The translations under genes were made by a program, and so were the position numbers. DNA of 64,000 nt, taken from contig NC_088312.1 of NCBI RefSeq assembly GCF_910592395.1, positions 3,658,001 to 3,722,000 on the forward strand, given 5' to 3'. The DNA comes from Lineus longissimus. Lineage: Eukaryota > Nemertea > Pilidiophora > Heteronemertea > Lineidae. The notes beneath the pieces were generated by a model, which saw only the letters and a program-made list of their open reading frames with translations, had not been told where the DNA came from and did not search any database. Shown here piece after piece: positions 23,071-35,150 of the stretch (the first letter of the stretch is position 1; each line of letters begins with the position of its first letter).

Positions 23071-23915
23071 CGTCGTATCTGCTCAAAGCGATCATTCTGA
23101 ACTTCCAGTCGAGGTATTCCCTGCGTAATCACTCCGCACAACGAAGCTCGAGACGGCGTAGTGGAGTTACGAGGGTCGAGATGATAGCGATTAGCATTTC
23201 AGTTACTCAGTGTCACGGTAAAGTGGATCTCAGAAGGAGCCACGTAATACAGACCTGTCAAACCTGTGGCAACTATTGTGGAAGCTGCTGCAAGTGAACT
23301 AGAGTCCGGTCGTTTCTTAGTCTTGTCTACCGCAGTATTCGTGTTCACCAGTCACGGTTCCGCCTTGCCGTTAACCAGATTGCGAGAAGCTGCAGCAGGT
23401 GAGAATGATGGCATCAAACAACCATGTTGTGAGGGCTACCCCATACCCACCTATTCACAGCTTTACAACACATCATGCAGGAATCACCAGGCTAACTGAC
23501 GCGGAAAACCTGAAGCAATGCCGAGGTGTATGCATCCGGACACAATTACATCCTCCATACTTCGCACGGATATGTCAGCGACACTATTTTGAAACTAACT
23601 TCTAAATATGACATTCGATCATTGGTGGCGGTAAGTTATATCAATCTCAAACAACATGCGGTCACGGAGATTAAAATAACAATAGCAGGATATTTCGGGT
23701 ATGATATAGTATTTTAAAATACTACAAAATGTGTAGTATACATGTATATTTACAATGTGCATGTACTTCATTTATGCATCCTGATTGAAGTACAACTCCA
23801 CGAGTAAATGCTTTGTACTTCTACCACCGGTAAACAATTTTAAGTAAAAGGTTTTACTTCACCTTTAGGCATACTGATGGGTGAAGAATAAATTTCACTA
23901 TACGTTTTTATGTCT
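23071..23915. other. Spacer between the tandem receptor genes
   Basis: About 0.85 kb with no coding support. It should include the promoter and 5' UTR of the downstream paralog. A perfect palindrome TAGTATTTTAAAATACTA lies at 23707-23724. Confidence 0.55.
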
Positions 23916-25721
23916 TTATTTCGCACAAGGAAGAAAACAACCCATAACTTCTCTGGCATCATTTCTGAATCGTCTTCCCCCTCCGATGCAATACAGATAA
24001 AAGTTTACGGCATAATTATAATACCAAAGATTCCCGACAGCAAAAGTTCCAATCGCGAACAACAATTGCCAATATGGCTGACTCATATCATAAATTGCCG
24101 CCATTTCCGGTAGCGCCATGATTGGGTCAAACAGCCTAAACGGAAGTGTCGTCACGACGTAGGCTAGACTGACAAACATCAACATGACCGTTAAGTGCTC
24201 CGTCTCTTTATCACGCTGCTTTGCTCCGTCGCCGGCTTTGAGCTTTCGTCTATCAATGGCGGCTTTCCAAAGCGTGATTATGATTCCAAGATTACTGCCC
24301 ATTATTACAGTAAATGGGCAAACAGTCCCAACCAATATACTGAAAACAGACACCATCTTTTCTATTTCCTTTGGTACGTCATACAGTAGTACTCCTACTC
24401 CTGAAAAAGCAGTTGTTGGCCTTGAAAGCTTGCAAAAAGGATGGCCGTGATAATGATGATAACAAAGTGGAATCCTCGGCTCGGGGCTGAAAAGTGCTGT
24501 CCTTAATAGAGAGGTGTCCAGATCAATACTGTTGAAGGGTGTACGATGTTTTATTTTATGCATTATAAGATGACAATGTAGCCGGAAGTGATGCACTTCT
24601 GTCATGCTGTTTCGGGGTTTTGCAAAGGATGACGTGAGTTTTTCCTTAAAAACGGACAGGGCCATCTGAACATTCGACAATGTGCTTTATTGAGGTTAGT
24701 CGGGGGCTAAACTGACTCAAAAGAGAATCCCGTAGTAATTTTGTCACGTTACGAAACATGAAACGTATCTTAACCTTACCTGAATTTGGATACTCAACGT
24801 ATTTGTACACAAAGAACAAATGGACATTGAGCGCCATGGGTAAGATCATCGCTACGATAGTTAGCTTGGCCCTCCTTGGGGTACACAATCTTTTGGCGGC
24901 CATCGGGAACCGGACAGCAATAAACCGGTCGACGGACATCCCGGAGAGAAAAAGGCCCGAGAGGGTGCCGCAGGTATAGGTGGTATACACATGAATTCTG
25001 AAAGTATGATCTTATTGGAGTTGAAATCAACTGCAAATATATACATGTATAAGTGATACAGGGCATGGGCTGCTTATTCGACTGACGATATATCGTTCGG
25101 CAATGCATGATTATAAAACCTTTCTGGGTTGAAGGCTTTTTTTCAATCGGAATGATGATGATATATGAATACTTCGTTTTTTGTATTGATATAGCTCACT
25201 GTGATTTAGAGGGAGAACTTGTGCGTGGGGTTTATGTTACCAGGAGGATAATGTACCTATTCGCCTCTTTCCTGTCCTGTAGTAGAATGGCTGGGATAGT
25301 TTATCGTATTGATCAAGCTCACTGTGATTTAGAGGGAGAACTTGGGTGTGGTTAGATTCTACTGACCTTATAAGAGCGAGGGGAGGGAGGGGGGGGATGA
25401 GTATTGCACAAACCTTGCCATCATTCCTCTTGTTGCCTTGGTCGATATTTCTTCAAGTTTCCCCGAGTTGAAGAAGGTATAAGACCACACCAAGTCTAAC
25501 AGAAAGATCGTGTCGACAACGGCCATAGCAGTCATATAGATACAAGGGGACACTCTCCGGTTATGCTTTCTATTGGCGACTATTATCGTCAGAATGTTGC
25601 CGGGGATTCCTAAGCAAACGGGAAGGCTCCAAACGTATCGAGTCAGCGCGACGAAGACCGACCGTAAAAACGGAAATTCATTTTGGAGACCTTCCTCGAA
25701 ATCTTGTGTCGTGTCGTTCAT
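23916..25721 (-). CDS. Class A GPCR, peptide-receptor-like, paralog A (336 aa)
   Basis: Exons 25721-25414, 24997-24780 and 24400-23916 join in frame to 336 residues. Intron positions and phases are the same as in the neighbouring paralog, and the middle exon is also exactly 218 bp. Landmarks are: GN at 41-42 in TM1, D70 in TM2, DRF at 126-128, P204 in TM5, TTLP at 259-262 in TM6, and N308-F-Y-L-Y312 in TM7 where NPxxY is usual. Residue 102, where the TM3 cysteine should be, is Ala, and loop 2 lacks cysteine. A cysteine sits 10 residues later (C112). An AATAAA overlaps the TAA stop, so the 3' UTR may be very short or another signal is used. It is probably a G-protein-coupled receptor for a peptide, with ligand unknown. 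Confidence 0.93.
25183..25345. repeat. Direct repeat inside a receptor intron
   Basis: A unit of about 39 bp (GTATTGATNNAGCTCACTGTG, then ATTTAGAGGGAGAACTTG) occurs at 25183 and again at 25306, a 123-bp period, within intron 1 of the upstream receptor gene. Confidence 0.9.
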
Positions 25722-26112
25722 TGCTGCCTTACGTTTTGGTTTCTTGATAATGAATCAATTGATTCGTTGCACACATCTGCAACCTCTACAAAGAGCAGCC
25801 GATCTATTGTTAGGAGTGGTTAGTTGAATCATTCTATAAAACATTTGTACCTGCCCGCCAACTTATGCTGCGTTTTGCCGCTATCACAAAACAACATGTG
25901 ATGAAAATACATGTACCATTAGCCAGTAGTTTCAATCAGAATAGATCGTGACTGTATTTTTCACATCAAATGAAACCTATTTATAACGTTATATGTACGT
26001 TTCTACCGGTAATGTCGTATCTTAAAATGTGGATATACACGAAATCAAACTTTAAAGTCTTGGGGCTTTCTGACATACATGCACCTGACAACAGTGGATA
26101 TAAAGGTTTGGT
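25722..26112. other. Upstream flank of receptor paralog A
   Basis: No coding support. It probably holds the 5' UTR and promoter of the receptor gene, though no TATA box stands out. Confidence 0.4.
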
Positions 26113-26806
26113 CTACCACTTCCTGCCGTCTGCTACGACTGTACATGTTGCTATCAAAACTTTTGATGAGGGGAGCTGTAATAGCACCTGCCGATCCTGC
26201 TGGCGACTCTGGTCAATTATTTTTTCCCTATCCGTGACCAAATCACCTGAAAGCCCTACCTGACTCCAGAAATATTGACCTGCCGTTACAAATGAGCTGA
26301 TGGTAATGAAGTTATACATTATCATTGCCCTGATGTCTCGGGGACGTCGAATCACATCACGGTGCGCCGCACCAACTGGGGGCCGCTGATCGAGCGCGGC
26401 CGCGAGAGTCGCCTGATATAATTTGCGAAGCGATCGGCCACCTCGGAGCGGTGATGAAGCAACCGTGCATGAAATTGCCACATTCTTCAAACGAATCCAC
26501 AACCTGGGTGCAACTATCAATCGTTTTGAGGACGATCTCCATACGTTAATGGGTGGTTTGGTATCTTTCACGATCGGTGGACAATTCGATAGTGTCCCAT
26601 GGTTCAAGCTCATGCTTGATTTGGGTCAGATAGATAACATTGTTAAAAGTGCCAGGAAGCAACCGAGAATTGACGTCCTTTTTTACTTATATATACATTT
26701 GATGTATTTTTTTCATGATGTATTCTTCCTTTTTATCCATGCTAAGATGAAGTTGATTTTTCTCCTCCCGTGCAGCACTTCTGCACGACCCACACTTGCA
26801 TCCTGA
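26113..26806. other. GC-rich block with overlapping open frames on both strands
   Basis: The minus strand is open from ATG at 26613 for 166 codons, with a possible donor after TTCTGGAGTCAG near 26267. The plus strand is open for 127 codons from 26423 but has no ATG at its start. Both have protein-like stretches (FFKRIHNLGATINRFEDD on plus, IRAMIMYNFITISS on minus). Only one can be real at a given place, and high GC favours chance frames. No family is recognised. Confidence 0.3.
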
Positions 26807-29800
26807 CACACTAATAGCCTCAGGTTAAAAGTATTGGTAAAATGCCAGTGGGGAAATTTGTTCGGTTCTCCTGTCGAGGTAAGCCATCCCAGGCTATTCG
26901 TTACACCAATTGCCCCCTGGAGCCTAAAATCCGAGACATCAATCGGTCTGAGCTAAACATCGGTGTCCTGATACTTGTAAATGTAAATACTCCATGAAGT
27001 TTAAAGATTTCAGACCGGTTGATTGATACACCAAAATCGAAACAAAGGCCATGCCAAAACCTGGCGTTCTCATCGGAAATATTGTCATTGCCATAGATCT
27101 TGTTGAATCAGGATGACATCGTACGACCTTGAGCCCATTCTTGGAACCTGACATGAATATTCAGAAATGGGCTTGCACGTGAATCGGTGAAACTATAGAG
27201 TTGTACATGTTTATCCGAAATATCATCCTCAGCGTCACATATTCCTCTTAGCAGATATATCTTAACATGTCACCTTTAGGAGATTATCCATTCAGAAGCC
27301 GTCGGCATCTGAGTGAATAATAGGGTCCGTCAGCAAATTGCTATAGTCCTATTCTAGCGTGTAATATGTTAGCTCTCGACCATCAAATCAGGCTGCAGAT
27401 TCTATATTTGTCATTTTTGTAAATTGATTTCGCGGTCATGTAGGTAATTTTCTGTCACGGTGTTCGCTCGCGGTGACACCTTGGATGGACCGAATGGGAA
27501 TGCAGATAATAGAAGTTGCTTATGATGGTCATTTGGAAAAGACATTCGGGGAGGTATTTTTGTGAAATGAGTTAGAGTAGCTATCTCAGGGAGACAGATG
27601 TCTCAAGAAGGCATCAGTCGCGGGCGATGGCGGCTAATTTCCTCGACACTCTGTGATTGATCAAAATGTCTGCAATGGGCACGCAGCGATGACCTTGAAT
27701 AAGGTCAAGGACGAAATCATAAACAACACGGCAGCCTGATGCTTGATGTGATGGCCATATGTTTGGTAGAGAAATAGCCTTTGTTGAAGATATATTCTGT
27801 TCAGAAGAGAAAACAGAACTCAAACAGTTTAGCCAACAAATTCAAAATAAAAATGCAACGTAATGATAGCATGCAGGGTTCACCGTTTTGCGAAAGGGAT
27901 CTTATATCCAAGGAAAAATATATTTTCCATTGTTTTTGACAGGATCCTAGGGTCTTGGAGAATCTCTTGTCATTGATTCCCGACTTATCATTGAACAATA
28001 GTGGGCTAATTTTCCCGGAGGACGTCGCCTTTATCACCCACTTTAGCAGCACAGAAAGCGCTATTTCCTGTAATTTGTTTTTTCTTACACTGTCAGTGAC
28101 TGTGATTAACACGTTTTATATCCTGTGATAGCCTGGGTAGATTTATCTATTTACATGGCATGATATATTTTGTTGAAACGATGTGTTGCAGTTAAAAAGC
28201 ATTGCAGCAGTTCATCACAAGATGTATCGCGCATTTGTCTCAAGGTTTGCTATAATATTAGATTGGTTGTGCAAATTTAAGTCAGTCAACTGCGTAAGGA
28301 ACAGAGAACCTCCTTCCCCGAAAGCGCCTCAGAATCCGACAAATGGTTTCAAAACACTTTAGACCCAAGGCGGCGTACACGAAGGTGGCCATCTACATGT
28401 TGTGTACCTTTACATCACCCTGTGCAGTAACTCTTGACTGATATGAGCACCAGAGTTCAATGTGCATTTGCCATTCTCTAAAGGGTGTGTTATGATACGG
28501 TTGATCTATATTACACTGCAAGCAGCCAGAGAGGAACCTTTCAGCAGTCTATATTGGCGAGTCATTCATTTCCTCCTATCAAAAGTTGGTGCACAATAGG
28601 ATTATATTGTTGAATTGAGGAGTTGAGACCACACAAATCGCAATTGCCAGGGGCGCAAGATCACAGGAATCAACTATCATTCACATCACATACCATATCA
28701 CGCTCTTGATCAAGTTCTGAACATGGCCTATCGATTTGGTATTTACACCAAATTTCCCTGGTGGGTTCACGGCGTATTAGTAATCACTTTCGCTACGGTA
28801 GCGGCTCAAGAGTGTCTCCATAACAGTGCTACCTAAGCTTGCACTGATTGAGTCACTCAGCAGGTACAGTTTGCTCGGATTCGTGAAGCCTATAGGACCG
28901 TTGGCTTCCATTGTGATTTAGGCATTACGGTGATAGCAAGAGTATAGAGAAGAATGGACAACTTCAAAATAGCCCAAAAATGCTTAATACTTAAGTGACA
29001 TTTCATGCCATCCATTTTCACACCACGCACCATCCATGTTGAGGAGTCACCCGTATGGGCGCAAATCCGCATACGGGCGCGGCGCAAACACCAACCGAAC
29101 CTCCGTCACCCACGTCGCGTTCGTCGCATTGATCAGGACGAAACCCTGAACATCTCTCCATTCCCAATTTGCCAAATTCCCGGCTTACCGATCCCATGAT
29201 TACCCACCGATCCTATTACTTCAGCTAGCCAATCATGTTATCAACAAGCATCCAGGATTTGTCCGCCTTATATTAATTATTGGTCACTGTCCGTTTCTCC
29301 GACGGATTATCATCATTGTAACGTCTTGTGACCAATGATGATGACAAAGACGAGTTTGTGTTTTTTTGGCAATATGTGAGCGCAAGTAACTTTCAAACCA
29401 TCCATCGGACAATCAAAATTACATCTGGTCCGTAACTCTAAATGTGTCCAATCACGCACGCTTGCTCTGAAACCTGAATACTCTGTAAAAAGGACATGTA
29501 CATCGGACCTTTCACTGAATATCCTGATTTCAGCCTTCTCTCTGTGATAGTTTGCCTGATTTGACGGCGGTATGATCTTAAAGGAATCCACGTCCGCGTT
29601 TAGTCGTGTCTGCTGCTGGGATTGGGTCAGCGCCTATTCAGAAAGAAGAATAAATGCCACTTATACTTTCCGCTGCAGCTTCTTTTGAAAAAGTTGTTCT
29701 CTGATCGGTTTAGAGATTTAATTGATTGATGACTGATTGTCAGATTTGTTCTTTGAGCTATACTGAATTGCTTTCCTTCGAATCAATCACGGCTCGGGTC

Positions 29801-32800
29801 AACTGTCATCCTCCTCCTACCCAAAACACAACTCGTCCTAAACAATTCCCTTCACCGATTCTCGGCCAATACAAGGGAAGAGACATTTGTGACGTCAACC
29901 TGCACCATCTAAATCTAGTTACGCTATCTTCAAATCTCTCTGTCAATCTTATCAACCTAACGAGTAGATCGGAAGGCATGGCATCCATTTCCCTCACTTC
30001 TTCGTTCTTGATACTTAGTACCTTGCTTTAGGCCATCCATTCGCCAGGAATCCTCCTGCTATCGCTCCGCCTGCAATCCGATAGAAATGCCTCCACATCA
30101 AAAGCCAATACCACCACATCGAATCCAAATTTTCTCCATTCCAACAATGGGCGAAAGAATCTGAAGTGGGGAAACTACCTCACTGCCTGCCTCCCCTGGT
30201 TCTCACCTCAGATCGAATCCCGGCGCGGATAACACACGAGCCGCATAAACACATGCGTCAAATCTCAGATGGGCTTGGTCCGATTTGATAGCAACGGAAT
30301 CCCAGAATCGGCGCACTTCTGAACTGAGCAAAATTATTGCTTTCACTACGATGTATACGAGAACTGGATAAACTTTTTTACATCTGTTATCAAAATACGA
30401 CGAACTTATTTTGTTCTCGACTTCTTGTGAAAGAGTTTTTCACGGAAAATAAAGGTAGGGACATTTCACTTTTCATGTTGTGCCTTTTTTTATCCTAAAA
30501 AGTTTTTTGCTTGCCTGATTGTGTTTTTTTAAATTCATGATATGAAAGGTTAATTAACAATGTCCATACTTTTTTCGATGGTTGTTAATCTTGTAGCCCA
30601 GAAGACTTTTCCTTCACAGCTGTTCACAAGCAGGCATCGTCTTTTTTCCACTCTATTGTCTACATCGTTCCTGAAGTTAATGTGGGATTCTGCCGGCGAA
30701 AACCCCGATCATCGCACGATCGTTCGTAACATCACACTTGACTTTCGCATCGCGCATCGACGAATATTGTTTCTTCTCGCTCATCGACCGAGCCTACATT
30801 CTTAATTCTATAACTGATAACGAGCAATAGTCCCTTTTTCAATGCGATAAGTTTTTACATTAGATTTTTTGGTATCATATCAGAACAATTGATGTGGTGG
30901 AGAGTGTAACTGAACGACCCCTCTTTGGTTAATAGAACTGGAGTTTTTCCAAGGGATTTATTTCCACCTATCGACCCGTCGTCAGATTAGATGACAGATG
31001 ATAGGCGATATATCACGAAGACTAAATTGAGAGCTTCAAGGATAATCACCTTGGGCAATTTCGCCGACGGATGTCGGCGTTTCTTAAACCAGTTTTCGAC
31101 GGCAAATTGAACTTTCCACCGAACTTACCCCAAACAATTTAATATGCATTATCAACATGAAATTATGGTAACGGAAATTAGATTTTAGTTCAACTCAAAA
31201 CTATATCGAGTAATATTTTAGTAATATTTTAGTTATCAGTTTATATACGGATAGTTATTATTAGTTTCACTCAGTTAAACTGTCGAAATTGCAAGAAGAT
31301 CGGATATAAATATGTTTCCGTCTATACATTTCATAGCGATGATTTACTCATTTTCTGGTGTTCATTGCCGGCATTGTTATCTGTTACATCCTACGTAAAC
31401 ATACTAGCAATATTGTAGGCAGCTGATTATGTCAAAGGGTTGAAATTATTCAGTAGCCCTGTCTGAGATTAACTATGCTTGCAGTAGATAAGTAGTGCAA
31501 GCCAAATCTAAGAGCAACATTCCAAGATTACCGATGTTATTAAGGATGAATCCTCGAGGAAATCGGGTCTTTAGGTATAGTTATAGTAAGAATCATGATA
31601 ACGTCACCCCGTACAGTCCCAGCGAGGTAATACGAACCTCTGAGCAATAGGCAGTATACGCAGTTTAGAAAAATGATATGCATTGTCGTTTTCCTGAAAG
31701 TCTCAGATGTCAATGACCGGGGCGCTGTTTCCATCAGTAATCAGACGGTGTCAGGTTGGTGACCCTCCGAACTTACAAAGTGGGCAATAAATAGACCTCG
31801 CTGGGGAGACTAAAGGCTCAAGACAACAACTTGTTTGTGAGTTTGCTGTAAGGACACCACGCCTTTTCATAATCAAGAACCAACGCAATGAAGTTACGCA
31901 CAGCTACTGTAGCGTTTTTGTCTTTGATAAGTTGCAATCCGTCACTTGGAACGTTCAGCAAATTGCCTGTAACAATTTTTATGCCCTAACAGCATTAGCT
32001 TAAACAACTGATGATTTCTTTGAGTACATTTGAGTGGATTTGACAGTGGGTTCCTTTGCTGTTTTGCTAGTTGTAGAATTCGAAGATAATTGATATTTGC
32101 CATTCTTTTCATACGACGAGTTGGTGCTCCAATGCGTTTTGAAAAAAACTTACGTTAGAAAGGGGGGGAGGGGGGTTGAAGTCGTTCACCCTGAGCGGTG
32201 TTTAGACAAAATGTGGAGTCATTGCACTTTTAGGGCTCAGTAAACGGGTCGTATATTTCAAAACTGAATAACTCTTTTGCGAATAATCCAGATCAAGTCG
32301 CACTGCCATGATCATTCTGATGTTTGCGATTTCAAACATTTGCTTGGCTTCTCAATCATAGCCAAGCGTTTCATCAGCCATCTACACCTTCGCCTTTTCA
32401 CACTCAAAGCTATTTAGAATATGAAATTGCTCAGGTACGGACTTTATCAATAATTCACTTGTTGTTTTTACTGTTTATGCCAAAGCTTTGCCGGTAGAAC
32501 TCAATGGCGAGTAAAGTTTTGGACATTTTCGATCCCCGATCTAAACTTCTTCATTTGTTATTCTCTTATCGGTTCACTTTCAAATGGTCGCTCGTCTGTG
32601 AAGGTTTTCTTTTAAGTGCGACACGCTCTGATTCAGATTTGAATACGACTTTAATTTACAACTGTTAAATTATTCATCTAAATTTGAGAGATCATTTTCG
32701 CGCCGACTGGATCAGCGCTCAGAGTGATGGAGACAGATCCGGACTCTTCGCCAGCTCATTAGCAAGTACGTTTAGGCCGCCAAGTCTGTCATTCGGATCG

Positions 32801-34986
32801 TCTATCCTATTATTTCAAATCCCAGTGGAATAATATGATTTCGGGATGTTACTGAGAAGCGCAATACAGTACATGTAAACTAATGCATTTGTGTAGAATA
32901 ATTTTTATTTTGGCGGACAACGAAATTTCTTTTATGATTTCAACAAATATGTATTTTCGTGAATTGACATTATTCGCGAAATCCGGGAAAATAAATCGCT
33001 TGGAAAAATTTGGCGGTTTCACATGATGTATCGTCAATAAACAGAAAATTCTTCATTTTTAGCTAAATGTAACCTGATAGCGATATGAATCGGTTCTTGT
33101 TGCAGGCACCGTCGATGACCACTGCAAACGAGCGTTTTTTGTCGCATGCGATCATGATTGCTGGTCGGTGCGATTTGCGAGGTCATTTCGGCCGCCAAGT
33201 CGATCAATTACTCATCAAGTTTATCAATCCAAATCCTAGCGGAATAACGATCTCGAGATATAATTGAACACCGTATGATGTGATGTATCTTAATACGGAC
33301 AGAGGCGTCTTGATACAAGCTAAACCCCGAGAGTCTAAACAAATCAATCTCTTCAAAAACTTTAAGACCGTAATTTCAAGTTTCACTTCTGCAATTCAAT
33401 TAGTGATGACAAAGATCGATTGACTACTAAAAGGTCACCCAGTAGTGCGATTAAAATGTGTGTCTGTGATTGTCGGTTGATTTCGCTTCTTTGTCTTTGC
33501 GTTAAATGTCGGTAAAAAAGAAAATAATATAATGAACTGACATCTTCTTAGCAAAGCATGGGAGATATGCATATTACATAAACACCACCTCCAAATTATC
33601 AGTGCAGCCTATACAATGATCAGCTGTTGCGAACAAGTCCTCTGTTAAGTTTTACGAAATACACGTAGTCTTAGATCTGTGAAATAAAGACTATTACACC
33701 AGAAGCAGGCTGTTGCGCTTATCATTTCTATAGCTCTGGATTGAGAAAGAGACATGCAGTGTTTTAAAGTTGCACATATACATTCTCTGAAACAAAATAG
33801 GCCTATGAGGGGTAATATAATAATCCTAAGAGTACGATACGGCAAATCCTGTCACCACAAAGCGCACAGTGTAAAAACTTTAAATTGAATTTCATGAGAA
33901 ATGCTATATAATCCTCTCCAAGAAACCTTTCGTCAAAGCTTTCAATTCGGTGCATTTGATGCCACGTTAACACCGCTGCTATCATTCTCCAACAAATACA
34001 TCAGAAAAATTAAAATGAAATATCTCTATGCCGGGATCTATTGTTTCTTTTTGTAAATAAATTGCAAAATGCAGAAATATCTTTCCAATGTTCCAACTGA
34101 TGGTTATATACGAAACGGATTTTGTTCTCAGAGTTGCACCTGCAGTGGTAAGATGAATCAGATACGAAGGACTCGACACATCACGTTCATGCCTCATCCG
34201 ACCAAGGTCAGGCCCATATAGGATGCTTTTTAAATTTTAAAATCAACGGCCTCAGTGCTTGATATAGAAATTTTAGCCAAAACTATAACCCTTCGATAAA
34301 GTACATGTAATTATTAATCGATGAAAGTCTATTATCTTGTCAATGGAATCTCCCACTTGGACACTTGATCGCATCCTCGGTAAAAGTGGTTGCGAGGACA
34401 ACATATTCCCGATGTCTCATTTTAGATAGTGTGTGACACGTTCAGCCTGACAAATGGACCAATCCTTTTATACAAATTCATGTTGAGGATATCAGAAATC
34501 CTATTTGGTTTTCTCTTAATTGATTCATACATGTACATAGAGAAAATGTCATTATTGTAAGCCAGACTTAGTTATAACAGGCCACCCAGGCGCAACGCTA
34601 CCAAATTAATCGATGGTTGGTTGTCAATCGACAATGGGATCCTATTTTCTGACAATATTCATTTGTAGAATTGGTTACGAGGGCAACGCTTGATATATCA
34701 ACGTATCTGATGCATTGGGCACACAGTGCAGCCGTCTCAATCCTCAGCAAAGTAGATTTAGGGATATTAGAAGTGGATAACATTTCATGTTCATCATTTC
34801 TAACTTGCGGCTTTGAATGTTCATTTCGAAAGACGCTCACCGATTACTAAAACCCCTGCCACAATTCTTACATAAAACCAATAAATATTGGGGTGTTAGT
34901 AATCATAGTGCGTCAATTATCTAATACTGGTACTTCAAGCCATGGATATTTCCCGATGTACCACATTATTCAGCATGTTCACATGC
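26807..34986. other. Long gene-poor region
   Basis: About 8 kb of AT-rich sequence. I find isolated good splice donors, for example CGAG|GTAAGC at 26879 after a short ATG frame (MPVGKFVRFSCR), but no chain of exons. There is a short hairpin CCCGTATG/CATACGGG near 29052-29081 and a G-rich run at 32162-32176. It could be intergenic or a large intron. Confidence 0.4.
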
Positions 34987-35098
34987 GCATGAAGATCGAA
35001 TTGAAACGCCAGCCTGACTGACAACAATAATCAGCATCAGAGAATAGGCTTTGATGAGTGTTGTCAGTTGGGCTGGCGTTTTAATCCGATCTTCATGC
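34987..35098. repeat. Imperfect 39-bp hairpin, repeat family member 1
   Basis: The arms 34987-35025 and 35060-35098 pair at 35 of 39 positions, with a 34-base loop. A related sequence sharing TTTGATGAGTGTTGTCAGTT and GATCTTCATG is at 36390-36515. This marks a dispersed foldback element. Confidence 0.85.
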
Positions 35099-35150
35099 GT
35101 CTGTGACACGTCGAATGACTTCATCATACTTATTTTCATCATACTCAGCA

